A stretch of DNA of 13,016 nt from Actinomycetes bacterium (GTDB taxonomy: Bacteria; Actinomycetota; Actinomycetes; Actinomycetales; Cellulomonadaceae). Made by a program: the position numbers and the translations under genes. Shown in pieces: positions 1 to 9,408 of the stretch; position 1 is the first letter of the stretch; each line of letters opens with the position of its first letter. Below the pieces are notes generated by a model. The model searched no databases. It worked only from the letters and a program-made list of their open reading frames with translations, and was not told where the DNA came from. The stretch spans positions 1 through 13,016 of the forward strand of contig JAEWEJ010000357.1 in the NCBI GenBank assembly GCA_023389455.1. The letters run 5' to 3'.

Positions 1-77
1 CACCGGCACCGGTCCCGTCGCCCCCGCCCGTCGGGTCGCCGGCGGCCTCGGACGCCGGTCTCCAGCCCGAGCCGCCG
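1..77 (+). other. Open reading frame upstream of the treS start, cut by window edge
   Basis: In the frame of treS there is no stop and no ATG, GTG or TTG between the left edge and the GTG at 78. The translation is a Pro/Ala/Ser-rich, low-complexity stretch. In the frame beginning at base 1 a TGA falls at 79-81, overlapping that GTG as GTGA. Two readings are possible. Either TreS carries a longer disordered N-terminus that starts outside the window, or an upstream gene (glgE is the usual neighbour) ends at 81 and is translationally coupled to treS, as treS is to mak. The frame ending at 81 reads as Arg-rich and is not recognisable as the end of GlgE. Confidence 0.4.
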
Positions 78-1798
<1,721 letters not shown>

Positions 1799-1802
<4 letters not shown>

Positions 1803-3088
1803 CCCTCGACGCGCAGGCACCCGACGACCTCGACCACGAGCTGACCGGACTCCTGCGCGCGTGGCTGCCGCAGCGGCGCTGGTACCCCGCGAAGGGCGCG
1901 CACGCACGGCTGTCGCCGGTGGGCACGGTGCACCTGGGCGACGGCGTGCGTGTGCTGCTCGTGCGGGCACGGGCCGGCGCGGTGGACGTGGTCCTGCAGG
2001 TCCCGCTGATCGTGCAGGGGGGTGCCGCGCCCGGCGGCGCCGACCCCTCGGCGGTGGTCGGCGAGGTCGGGGGCCGCACCGTCCTCGAGGCGACCGGTGA
2101 CCCCCGGTTCCTGGCCGCCTGGCTGGCGGCCGCGGAGGGCCCCGGGACGCCGGTGGACGTCGCGGGTGCGCGGGTCGTGACCGGTGAGCAGTCGAACACC
2201 TCGGTCGTCCTGCCCGGGCCGGACGGCACGCCGCGCGGCATGCTCAAGGTGCTGCGCACGGTCGCGGACGGCCCGAACCCCGACATCGACGTGCCACGGC
2301 GCCTCGTCGACGTCGGCTGGGAGGGCGTCCCGGCCCCGCTGGCCTGGATGCGTGCCCGGTGGACCGCACCGGACGGGACACCCGCCGAGGGGTACCTGGG
2401 CGTGGTCAGCGCGTTCGTGCCCGGTGCGCAGGACGGTTTCGAGCTGGCGTGCGCGTGGGCGCGCGAGGGCCGCGCGTTCGCGGAGCCCGCCGCGGAGCTC
2501 GGTGCGACGGTCGCGGGCATGCACAGCGCGCTCGTCGAGGCGTTCGGGACGTCGCCCACGACCGACGGCACCGCCCTGGCGGGTGCCCTGCTGGAGCGCC
2601 TCGCCTGGGCCACGGCTGCCGTCCCGTCGCTCGCCGCGCGCGCCGCCGCGGTGGAGCGCGTCGCGGCCGCCGTCGGCGCCCTGCCGCACACGCCGCCCCG
2701 TCAGCGCGTGCACGGGGACCTGCACCTGGGCCAGGTGCTGCGCTCGGCGGGCCGCTGGTTCGTCATCGACTTCGAGGGCGAGCCCCTCGCCCCGCTGGAG
2801 GCCCGCGTGCGCCCGGACCTGGCGCTGCGGGACGTCGCCGGGCTCCTGCGGTCGTTCGACTACGCGGCGGCCGTCGGCGGCCTCACCGGCGCGGCGGCGC
2901 AGGCGTGGACGCAGGACGCCCGCGCGGCGCTGCTCGCGGGCTACGGCGTGACCGGCGACGCGACGAGCACGCTCCTGCTGCGGGCCCTGGAGCTCGACAA
3001 GACCCTCTACGAGGGCGTGTACGAGGCGCGCAACCGCCCGGCCTGGGCGGCCATCCCCGAGGCCGGGCTGGACCGCCTGCTGGACTGA
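1799..3088 (+). CDS. mak: Maltokinase (ATP-dependent, forms maltose-1-phosphate)
   Basis: Mak (also called Pep2) phosphorylates maltose made by TreS; the product, alpha-maltose-1-phosphate, is the donor used by GlgE to extend alpha-glucan. The 429-residue protein has the N-terminal cap (LLRAWLPQRRWYPAKG), then TGEQSNTSVVL and MLKVLRTVADGPNPDIDVP of the ATP-binding lobe. The kinase core follows with HGDLHLGQVL (catalytic Asp307 in the H-G-D-x-H-x-x-Q signature, residues 305-312) and VIDFEGEP (metal-binding Asp324). The start is the GTG at 1799, whose last two bases open the treS stop codon (GTGA), so the two genes are probably translationally coupled. A longer open frame runs upstream through treS but does not encode kinase sequence there. 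Length is close to the mycobacterial enzyme of about 455 residues. A GGAG at 1784-1787 is rather far for a ribosome binding site. Confidence 0.95.
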
Positions 3089-3107
3089 GGAGGTCCCGTC
3101 AGGCGGT
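3072..3107. terminator. Hairpin spanning both convergent stop codons (mak / ROK gene)
   Basis: ACCGCCTG at 3072-3079 pairs perfectly with CAGGCGGT at 3100-3107, and inside it GGAC (3082-3085) pairs with GTCC (3093-3096). The structure contains the mak stop (3086-3088) and the ROK-gene stop (3099-3101), which are separated by only 10 bp. It could act as a bidirectional terminator for the two convergent transcripts. There is no T-run on either side, so classic intrinsic termination is not assured. Confidence 0.4.
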
Positions 3108-4343
3108 GACGGGGCCGGCCCGCAGCTCGGTGAGCGGCGGGACCGCCGCGCGCATGCCGGCCTGCCGCGGTGCCAGCTCGGCCTGCAGGACGAGGGCCGC
3201 CCCGCCCACGGCCGCGGCCTCGGACGCGTGCGGCGAGATCGTCACGCGGACCCCGTGCGTCGCGCGCGCGAAGAACGCCTCGGACAGGCGCTGCTGGACG
3301 ACGGGCAGGTAGAGCGAGCCCGCCTGGGCGAACGACGACCCGGTGAGGACGACGAGGTCGAGGTCGAGCAGGTTCGCCAGGACGAGCGCGGCGGTGGCGA
3401 CGTACCGCGCCGACTCGTCGAGCAGGCGCACGGGCGTGGGCTCCCCGCGCGCGGCGGCGCGGGCGACGGCGGCGAAGTCCTCCGCGACGCCGCGGCCGGG
3501 CAGGTCGATGCCGGCCTCGAGGGCACGGGCGACCACCGCGGCGGGGCCCGCGAGCGCCTCGACGCAGCCCCGGCTGCCGCACCAGCAGCGCGGCCCGTCG
3601 ACGTCGACGCAGACGTGGCCGACCTCGCCGGCGTTGGACGACCGCCCGCGGAAGACGGTGCCGTCGACGATGATCCCGGCGCCGATCCCCGTCCCCATGT
3701 ACAGCGCGGCGCACACCGCCCCCGTGGGCACGCCGCCGGACCAGTACTCCCCGAGCGCGGAGGCGGTCGCGTCGTTGTCGAGCAGGACGGGCAGGCCCAC
3801 CGCGTCCTCGATCGCCGCCGCCAGCGGGAAGTCCGCCCAGTGCCGCATGACCGGGGGGACGAGCGTCATCCCGCTCGAGGTCGACAGCGGTCCCGGCGAC
3901 ACCACGCCCACACCCAGCAGACCCGCGGGGTCGATGCCCGTGCGGCTCACGGTCGCCGCGATCTCCGCGGCGATCCGTGCGACGACGTCCCGCGGGTCGT
4001 CCGACCCCGCACCGGGCCGCCGCCACCGGGCGACGACCTGCCCACCGAGGTCGGCGACGAGGTAGGTGATGCCGGCGTGGTCGAGGTGCACGCCCACGGC
4101 GTGCCGGGCGGCGGGGTCGAGCTGCAGGAGCATGCGCGGCTTGCCGCCCGTGGACTCTGCGCGCCCGACCTCCACCACCAGGCCGTCGTCGATGAGCCGC
4201 CGCACGACGGTCGAGACGGTGGCCGCCGTCAGGCCGGTCGCGCGCGTGAGCTCGACGCGGCTGACCGTGCCGGCCGCGCGGATCGCGTCGAGGATGGCGC
4301 TGCGGCTGCCGGCGCCACCGGGGCGGGACGTACCTGCGCTCAC
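3099..4343 (-). CDS. ROK-family transcriptional repressor (NagC/Mlc/XylR type)
   Basis: A predicted sugar-responsive repressor of 414 residues, the usual size for ROK regulators. Residues about 12-60 form a winged helix-turn-helix (SRSAILDAIRAAGTVSRVEL, TGLTAATVSTVVRRLIDDG). Residues about 80-390 form the ROK sugar-binding domain: LLDNDATASALGEYW (Asp191 at the kinase catalytic position), GTGIGAG at 217-223, GEVGH at 239-243, and the zinc motif with Cys253, Cys255 and Cys260 (CWCGSRGC) plus His243. TGSS at 334-337 lies near where ROK kinases usually have a Gly-rich ATP-binding loop. The start is GTG at 4343, four bases after GGGAG (4348-4352). The gene follows the alpha-galactosidase gene in the same direction after 108 bp. 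The likely target is the divergent galactosidase/mannosidase promoter, where a TTAG...CTAA dyad lies; that is inference. The inducer cannot be read from sequence. Confidence 0.92.
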   Translation of the reverse strand: MSAGTSRPGGAGSRSAILDAIRAAGTVSRVELTRATGLTAATVSTVVRRLIDDGLVVEVGRAESTGGKPRMLLQLDPAARHAVGVHLDHAGITYLVADLGGQVVARWRRPGAGSDDPRDVVARIAAEIAATVSRTGIDPAGLLGVGVVSPGPLSTSSGMTLVPPVMRHWADFPLAAAIEDAVGLPVLLDNDATASALGEYWSGGVPTGAVCAALYMGTGIGAGIIVDGTVFRGRSSNAGEVGHVCVDVDGPRCWCGSRGCVEALAGPAAVVARALEAGIDLPGRGVAEDFAAVARAAARGEPTPVRLLDESARYVATAALVLANLLDLDLVVLTGSSFAQAGSLYLPVVQQRLSEAFFARATHGVRVTISPHASEAAAVGGAALVLQAELAPRQAGMRAAVPPLTELRAGPVTA

Positions 4344-4347
4344 TGTG

Positions 4348-4352
4348 CTCCC
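4348..4352 (-). promoter_or_regulatory. Ribosome binding site of the ROK gene
   Basis: On the minus strand GGGAG lies four bases before the GTG at 4343. It supports this start, although the spacing is on the short side. Confidence 0.5.
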
Positions 4353-4380
4353 GTCGACGTGCCGGCCGCCGCACGGCCAC

Positions 4381-4392
4381 CTGATCAGCGTA
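4381..4392 (-). promoter_or_regulatory. Possible -10 element and CTGATCAG palindrome upstream of the ROK gene
   Basis: The minus strand reads TACGCT at 4392-4387, fitting the TAnnnT form of actinobacterial -10 boxes. A perfect 8-bp palindrome, CTGATCAG (4381-4388), lies where transcription would begin. The predicted leader to the GTG at 4343 would be about 37 nt. No -35 resembling TTGACA lies 16-18 bp upstream, so the ROK gene may instead be read through from the alpha-galactosidase gene. Confidence 0.25.
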
Positions 4393-4451
4393 TCGACCCG
4401 GGCGGCCGGCGCCCCGCCGCCGCACCGGCTCGGCCCGCGGGCCGCGCCCCG

Positions 4452-6656
4452 TCATCCCACGCGCGTCGCACGCAGCAGCACCAGACGCTCGGGCGACAGC
4501 TGGGGGGCCCGTACCCCGACCTGTGCCAGGGCGCGCCCGGTGGCGCGGATGCCGTCCGCCCGCCACCACGGCGCCGTCCGGCCGTGGGTCACCACGTCGC
4601 CCGGGGCCTGCGGGCGCACGTGGTACGTCGCGTCGGGGTCGAGCCCGGGCAGCTGGACGGCGTCGGCCGGCAGCTGCGCGCTGGACGCGACGGCGGCGAT
4701 CGTGAACAGCGCGTCCGACCCGTCCTGCGCGACGACGCCGTGCACCTGGACGGCGGGGTCGGGGACGTCGCCGTGCACGCTGACGCCCGTGTGCAGGAGA
4801 CCGCGCACGTCCTTGTAGAGCGCCACCCACGCCGCGAGCTCGGCACGCTGCGCCTCGTCCGCCTCCCGCAGGTCCCACTCGATGCCGAGGTGGCCGAACA
4901 GCGCGGTCCCCGCGCGGAAGCCGAGGCTCGCGCTGCGCCCGGTGCTGTGCGCGGTCCCCGAGCCGATGTGGGCGCCGATGAGCTCGAGCGGGATCAGCAG
5001 GTTGGTCCACGGCTGGATGGCGCGCCGCTCGAGCGCGTCGATGCAGTCCGAGGCCCACACGCGGTCCGTGCGCTGCAGGATCTCGAGGTCGACCCGGGAG
5101 CCGCCCGACGAGCACGACTCGATCTCGACCCGGGGGTGCCGCGTCCGCAGCTCGTCCAGCAGCCGGTAGACGGCGAGCGTCTGCCCGTGGACCCCGGGCA
5201 CGCCGGCAGGCCCGTGGCCCGCGTCGACGAGGTCACGGTTGTGGTCCCACTTGAGGTACGCGATGTCGTGGTCGCGCAGCAGGGCGTCGAGCCGGCCGAG
5301 GATGTGCTCGAACACCTCCGGGCGCGCGAGGTCCAGCACCTGCTGGTGCCGTGCGGGCCGGGGCAGCCGGTCGGGCAGCCGAAGCATCCAGTCCGGGTGA
5401 GCCCGTGCGAGCTCGGAGTCGGGGTTCACCATCTCCGGCTCGACCCAGAGGCCGAACTGCAGCCCCAGCCCGGTGACGTGGTCGATCAGCGGCGCGAGCC
5501 CGTCGGGCCAGACCTCCTCGGAGACGTACCAGTCCCCGAGCCCGCGGCTGTCGTCGCGACGGGACCCGAACCAGCCGTCGTCGAGGACGAACCTCTCCGC
5601 CCCGACGGCGGCCGCCGTGTCGGCCAGCTCGGTGAGCCGGGCCAGGTCGTGCTGGAAGTACACCGCCTCCCAGGTGTTCAGCGTGACGGGCCGCGGGCTG
5701 CGCGGGTGCTGCGGGCGGGCACGCAGCCACGCGTGGAAGCGCGCGGCCAGCGTGTCGAGGCCCTGCTCGCCGTACGCGCCGTACACCCAGGGGCTCGTGT
5801 AGGACTCCCCGGGGGACAGCCGCACCTCGCCCGGCTCGAGCAGCTCCCCGCCGCCCAGCAGCCCGGGGTGGTAGTGGTTCCGCTCGGCGAGGCTGCGGTG
5901 GTTGCCGGACCACGCGACGTGCCACCCCCACGCCTCGCCGCGGCGGTGCGCCAGGTCGTCGGTGCCCGCGACCAGGACGTACGGCGTGTCGTAGCCGGTG
6001 CGTCCGCGGCGGTTCTCCCGCAGCCGGGTGCCGTGCGTGAACGCCGTGCGCAGGGGCGCGCGCTCGCGCGCCCAGTGCCCACCCATGTCGAGCAGGGTCG
6101 TCGCGCGTGCCGGCACGGGCAGCGTGAGGAGCAGGCCGCCGACCTCGTAGACGTCGTCGCCCTCGTTCGTCACGGTGGCCCGCTGCCGCACGAGACCCTG
6201 CGGCGTCAGCTCGAGGACGAGCTCCAGCCCGAGACCCGCGGCCGCGTCCGACGCGGGCACCACCAGCACCGCGCCGCCGTCCGCGGACCGGTCCAGGGTG
6301 GCCGGTCCGGTCGTGAACGACGCGGACCAGGCGCGCCCCGCGCGGGACCCGGTGAGGCCGGGCGTACCGAGCCACCCGTCGGCCTGGGCGGGCAGGACGG
6401 ACGGCACCACCTCGGCGTCGACAGGGAAGCCCATCGACGCCGGGCGCGCGGCGAGCGCCAGGTCGGCGAGCGCGTCGTCGCCGGTGAGGCCCAGGTCGGC
6501 CCCCCAGTGCAGCACGCGCGGCACGCCGGTCAGGTCGAGGACCAGGCTCACGCCGCCGGCGCGCAGGTGCAGCAGGTCGCCGACGTCGGCACCCCGCGTC
6601 CTGCCGCCGGTCGCGCCGGTCATGGTGGTCGTCTCGTCGTCGGGACGCTGGGGCAC
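4452..6656 (-). CDS. Alpha-galactosidase, GH36
   Basis: A predicted cytoplasmic retaining alpha-galactosidase that removes terminal alpha-1,6-galactose from raffinose-type sugars or galacto-manno-oligosaccharides. The 734-residue length is normal for bacterial tetrameric GH36 enzymes. An N-terminal beta-sandwich (to about residue 300) precedes the (beta/alpha)8 barrel, with FVLDDGWFGSRRDD (Asp359, Asp360), FGLWVEPEMVNPDSEL (404-409), YLKWDHNRD with candidate nucleophile Asp471, CSSGGSRVD (515-523) and WASDCIDALER (536-540), which holds the likely acid/base Asp. A C-terminal beta domain follows. No signal peptide is seen. The GTG at 6656 is chosen because GGAGGT lies five bases upstream; an in-frame ATG at 6623 has no good site. 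It is divergent from the beta-mannosidase gene and co-directional with the ROK gene. The favoured role is trimming galactomannan fragments, because of its neighbours; melibiose or raffinose use is equally possible from motifs alone. Confidence 0.93.
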   Translation of the reverse strand: MPQRPDDETTTMTGATGGRTRGADVGDLLHLRAGGVSLVLDLTGVPRVLHWGADLGLTGDDALADLALAARPASMGFPVDAEVVPSVLPAQADGWLGTPGLTGSRAGRAWSASFTTGPATLDRSADGGAVLVVPASDAAAGLGLELVLELTPQGLVRQRATVTNEGDDVYEVGGLLLTLPVPARATTLLDMGGHWARERAPLRTAFTHGTRLRENRRGRTGYDTPYVLVAGTDDLAHRRGEAWGWHVAWSGNHRSLAERNHYHPGLLGGGELLEPGEVRLSPGESYTSPWVYGAYGEQGLDTLAARFHAWLRARPQHPRSPRPVTLNTWEAVYFQHDLARLTELADTAAAVGAERFVLDDGWFGSRRDDSRGLGDWYVSEEVWPDGLAPLIDHVTGLGLQFGLWVEPEMVNPDSELARAHPDWMLRLPDRLPRPARHQQVLDLARPEVFEHILGRLDALLRDHDIAYLKWDHNRDLVDAGHGPAGVPGVHGQTLAVYRLLDELRTRHPRVEIESCSSGGSRVDLEILQRTDRVWASDCIDALERRAIQPWTNLLIPLELIGAHIGSGTAHSTGRSASLGFRAGTALFGHLGIEWDLREADEAQRAELAAWVALYKDVRGLLHTGVSVHGDVPDPAVQVHGVVAQDGSDALFTIAAVASSAQLPADAVQLPGLDPDATYHVRPQAPGDVVTHGRTAPWWRADGIRATGRALAQVGVRAPQLSPERLVLLRATRVG

Positions 6657-6661
6657 CGCTC

Positions 6662-6667
6662 ACCTCC
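6662..6667 (-). promoter_or_regulatory. Strong ribosome binding site of the alpha-galactosidase gene
   Basis: GGAGGT on the minus strand sits five bases before the GTG at 6656 and decides this start over the ATG at 6623. Confidence 0.75.
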
Positions 6668-6681
6668 GTGTGATCCCGACC

Positions 6682-6710
6682 ACCCTACGACGTTGACGTA
6701 CTTAGTTCAG
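6682..6710 (-). promoter_or_regulatory. Possible alpha-galactosidase promoter
   Basis: On the minus strand TAGGGT (6687-6682) could serve as a -10 box, with CTGAAC (6710-6705) 17 bp upstream as a weak -35. Transcription would start near 6675, giving a short leader that includes the GGAGGT site. The -35 would overlap the TTAG...CTAA dyad, so one bound repressor could block both directions. Confidence 0.35.
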
Positions 6711-6721
6711 TTGCCTAACAA
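6693..6721 (+). promoter_or_regulatory. Promoter of the beta-mannosidase gene
   Basis: TTGACG at 6693-6698 and TAACAA at 6716-6721 are spaced by exactly 17 bp, in the only clearly AT-rich patch of the window. A start near 6728 would give a leader of about 70 nt before the ATG at 6799. The -10 is a fair rather than perfect match. Confidence 0.6.
6702..6718. promoter_or_regulatory. Candidate repressor operator (TTAG...CTAA dyad)
   Basis: TTAG (6702-6705) and CTAA (6715-6718) form an inverted repeat centred in the spacer of the beta-mannosidase promoter and running into its -10 box. The core is TTAGTTCAGTTGCCTAA; the centre is only partly symmetric. From memory it resembles TTAG/CTAA-flanked dyads assigned to ROK repressors in actinobacteria, which fits the ROK gene nearby. 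A second copy was not found in the other intergenic gaps of the window. The assignment to this ROK protein is inference. Confidence 0.45.
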
Positions 6722-6785
6722 TGAATCCGTTCCCGGGGTCGGTGCCGACCTGCCGCGCGACGACGCGCGCCGCGGGACCCGGACC

Positions 6786-6790
6786 GGGAG
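6786..6790 (+). promoter_or_regulatory. Ribosome binding site deciding the beta-mannosidase start
   Basis: GGGAG with eight bases to the ATG at 6799. The frame is also open from an ATG at 6721, but that ATG overlaps the -10 box, has no ribosome binding site and would add 26 residues unlike the family. Confidence 0.7.
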
Positions 6791-6798
6791 CACCCACC

Positions 6799-9342
6799 AT
6801 GAACCGTGACGTCCTCGCCGAGGGCTGGACCCTCACCGCCACCGCCGGACTCCCGCAGGACCTGCCGGCCGACCTGGCCGACGCGCTGGCGACCGGCGTG
6901 CCCGCCCGCGTCCCGGGCACCACCCACACCGACCTGCTCACCGCCGGCCTGGTCCCGGACCCCTACCTCGACCGCAACGAGGAGGTGCTGGCGTGGATGA
7001 AGCGCGTCGACTGGGCCTACGCCCACCCCCTGCAGCTGGCCCCGCCGGCCGACGACGAGCGCGTCGACCTGGTGCTCGAGGGCGTCGACACCGTCGCGAC
7101 CGTCCGCTTCGACGGCACCGTCCTCGCGCGGACCGCCAACCAGCACCGCTCGTACCGCATCGACCTGCGCGAGCACGTGCGGCCCGGCCCGCAGACGCTG
7201 CGCGTCGAGCTCGCCTCCGCCCTGACGTACGCCGAGGCCGAGGCCGCGCGGCTCGGGCCGCGACCGATGGCCTACCACCAGCCGTTCAACATGGTCCGCA
7301 AGATGGCCTGCTCCTTCGGGTGGGACTGGGGGCCGGACCTCCAGACGGCCGGCCTGTGGCGGCCCGCCGCCGTCGAGCGCTGGCGGGTCGCGCGGCTGGC
7401 GTCGGTGCGCCCGCTCGTGGACGTCGAGCCGGACGGCACCGGTGTCGTGCACGTCCACGTCGACGTCGAGCGCTCCGGCCTGCCGGGCGGCGACGCACCG
7501 CTGGTGGTGCGCGCACGCGTCGCGGGCAGCGACGTCGTCGCCGAGGTCCGCCCGGGAGCCACCACGGCCGTGGTGCGTCTCGAGGTGGCGCACGCGCCGC
7601 TGTGGTGGCCGGTCGGCCACGGCGCCCAGCCGCTGCACGAGCTGCAGGTCGAGCTGCGGGCCGCGGACCCGGGCGCCCCCGCGGGGCCGCGCGGCACCGG
7701 CCCCCTGCTCGGTGCCTGGTCCCGGCGCATCGGGTTCCGCACCGTCGAGCTCGACACCGCGCCCGACGACGACGGCTCGGCCTTCACGCTGCGCGTCAAC
7801 GGACGCTCGGTGTTCGTCCGGGGCGCGAACTGGATCCCCGACGACCACCTCCTGACGCGCATCACGCGCGAGCGCCTCGCCGGGCGCCTGGACCAGGCGC
7901 TCGGGGCGCACCTCAACCTGCTGCGGGTGTGGGGCGGCGGCATCTACGAGTCCGAGGACTTCTACGAGCTGTGCGACGAGCGGGGGCTGCTCGTCTGGCA
8001 GGACTTCCTGCTCGCGTGCGCCGCGTACCCCGAGGAGTCCCCGCTGCACCAGGAGCTCGAGGCGGAGGCGCGCGAGCACGTGGCGCGGCTGACGCCCCAT
8101 CCCTCGCTCGTGCTGTGGAACGGCGGCAACGAGAACCTCTGGGGGTTCCGCGACTGGGGCTGGGAGCCGCGGCTCGACGGCGCCACGTGGGGCCTGCGGT
8201 ACGCGACCGAGATCTTCCCCGCGGTCGTCGCGGAGCTCGACCCGACGCGCCCCTACTCCCCCAACAGCCCGTCGTCCCCCGGCTACGACCTGCACGACGT
8301 CCACCCGAACGACCCCGACCACGGCACGCACCACCAGTGGGACGTGTGGAACCGGGTGGACTACGCGGTGTACCGCGACGAGGTCCCGCGCTTCTGCTCC
8401 GAGTTCGGCTTCCAGGGGCCGCCGACGTGGGCCACGCTGGAGCGCGCCGTGCGCGCCGAGGACGGCTCCGTCGCCGGCAAGGAGCACCCGACCTTCCTGC
8501 TGCACCAGAAGGCGGAGGACGGGAACGGCAAGCTGGACCGCGGCATGGCGCCCCACCTGGGCGTGCCGAGCGACTTCGCGGACTGGCTGTGGGCCGGGCA
8601 GCTCAACCAGGCGCGCGCCGTCCGGTTCGCCATCGAGCACTACCGCTCCTGGTGGCCCACCACCGCCGGCGCGATCGTCTGGCAGCTCAACGACTGCTGG
8701 CCCGTGACCTCCTGGGCGGCGGTCGACGGCGACGGACGCCGCAAGCCGCTGTGGTGGGCGATGCGCGCGGCCTTCGCCGAGCGCCTGGTCACCGTCCAGC
8801 CGCGGGACGGGCGCGAGTCGCTCGTCGTCGTCAACGACACGCCCGCCCTGTGGAAGGCGAACGCCGTCCTCGAGCGCCAGACCCTCGACGGCGCCGTCCT
8901 GGCGCGCGCGGAGCTCCCGCTGACCGTCGGCGCCTGGTCGGCCGCCACGTTCCCCGTCGCCGCGTCGCTGCGCACCCCGGACGACGCCACGCGCGAGGTG
9001 CTCGTGGTCACGCTCGACGGCCGTCGAGCCGTGCACACCTGGGTCGAGGACGTCGACCTCGCGCTCGACCCCGACCCGGTGGACGCCCGGGTGCACCCCC
9101 TGCAGGGCGGGTACGCCGTCGAGGTGACGGCACGCTCGCTCGTCCGCGACCTCACGCTCCTCGTCGACAGGCTCGACCCCGACGCGACCGTCGACGAGGC
9201 CCTGGTGACGTTGCCGGCGGGCGCGCAGGCCACTGTCCGGGTCCGCACCGCCCGCACGCTGGACCCCGCGGCCCTCGTGTCGGCGCCGGTCCTGCGCAGC
9301 GCGAACGACGTCGTCGTCCGTGCTCGCGCCGTGGAGGCGTGA
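6799..9342 (+). CDS. Beta-mannosidase, GH2
   Basis: A predicted cytoplasmic exo-acting beta-mannosidase that releases mannose from non-reducing ends of manno-oligosaccharides. At 847 residues it has the length of known GH2 beta-mannosidases. The N-terminal jelly-roll domain includes VPGTTHTDLLTAGLVPDPYL and the beta-mannosidase-type RKMACSFGWDWGPDLQTAG (FGWDWGP at 173-179). An immunoglobulin-like domain follows, then the barrel with LNLLRVWGGGIYESEDFYELCDE cut short here as RVWGGGIYE, WNGGNEN with acid/base Glu445, and CSEFGFQ with nucleophile Glu535, and finally beta-sandwich domains. These motifs separate it from GH2 beta-galactosidases and beta-glucuronidases. No signal peptide is seen. 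Start chosen by GGGAG eight bases upstream. It is divergent from the alpha-galactosidase gene across 142 bp, and the stop at 9340-9342 overlaps a possible GTG start of the next gene. A LacI or ROK regulator, or both, probably controls it. Confidence 0.95.
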   Translation: MNRDVLAEGWTLTATAGLPQDLPADLADALATGVPARVPGTTHTDLLTAGLVPDPYLDRNEEVLAWMKRVDWAYAHPLQLAPPADDERVDLVLEGVDTVATVRFDGTVLARTANQHRSYRIDLREHVRPGPQTLRVELASALTYAEAEAARLGPRPMAYHQPFNMVRKMACSFGWDWGPDLQTAGLWRPAAVERWRVARLASVRPLVDVEPDGTGVVHVHVDVERSGLPGGDAPLVVRARVAGSDVVAEVRPGATTAVVRLEVAHAPLWWPVGHGAQPLHELQVELRAADPGAPAGPRGTGPLLGAWSRRIGFRTVELDTAPDDDGSAFTLRVNGRSVFVRGANWIPDDHLLTRITRERLAGRLDQALGAHLNLLRVWGGGIYESEDFYELCDERGLLVWQDFLLACAAYPEESPLHQELEAEAREHVARLTPHPSLVLWNGGNENLWGFRDWGWEPRLDGATWGLRYATEIFPAVVAELDPTRPYSPNSPSSPGYDLHDVHPNDPDHGTHHQWDVWNRVDYAVYRDEVPRFCSEFGFQGPPTWATLERAVRAEDGSVAGKEHPTFLLHQKAEDGNGKLDRGMAPHLGVPSDFADWLWAGQLNQARAVRFAIEHYRSWWPTTAGAIVWQLNDCWPVTSWAAVDGDGRRKPLWWAMRAAFAERLVTVQPRDGRESLVVVNDTPALWKANAVLERQTLDGAVLARAELPLTVGAWSAATFPVAASLRTPDDATREVLVVTLDGRRAVHTWVEDVDLALDPDPVDARVHPLQGGYAVEVTARSLVRDLTLLVDRLDPDATVDEALVTLPAGAQATVRVRTARTLDPAALVSAPVLRSANDVVVRARAVEA

Positions 9343-9394
9343 ACCGACCGGCGCGCCTGCCGACCACACCCGCCCCGGCGCCCGGGCCGACGGC

Positions 9395-9408
9395 TACGCT
9401 GACCGCCG
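9395..9408 (+). promoter_or_regulatory. Possible leaderless promoter of the LacI-like gene
   Basis: TACGCT at 9395-9400 fits the TAnnnT -10 form and stands seven bases before the GTG at 9408, the arrangement of leaderless actinobacterial transcripts. No ribosome binding site precedes that GTG. No convincing -35 is seen, so this remains tentative. Confidence 0.4.

Noticed and set aside
4431..4444. 14-bp GC palindrome after the alpha-galactosidase stop as a terminator
   Set aside because: CGGCCCGCGGGCCG has no spacer beyond its own core and no T-run follows on the minus strand. Chance palindromes of this kind are frequent in such sequence.
6721..6798. ATG at 6721 as the beta-mannosidase start
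   Set aside because: It overlaps the -10 box and the operator, lacks a ribosome binding site and adds 26 residues unlike the family. The ATG at 6799 has GGGAG at a good distance.
3228..6809. Very long plus-strand open frame (over 1,100 codons) opposite the ROK and alpha-galactosidase genes
   Set aside because: Its translation is Arg/Pro/Ala/Gly-rich with no family resemblance, while the minus strand encodes two complete recognisable proteins. Long antisense frames are expected in DNA this GC-rich.
6715..9369. Long minus-strand open frame opposite the beta-mannosidase gene
   Set aside because: It is a composition artefact of the coding strand, which carries all GH2 motifs in order.
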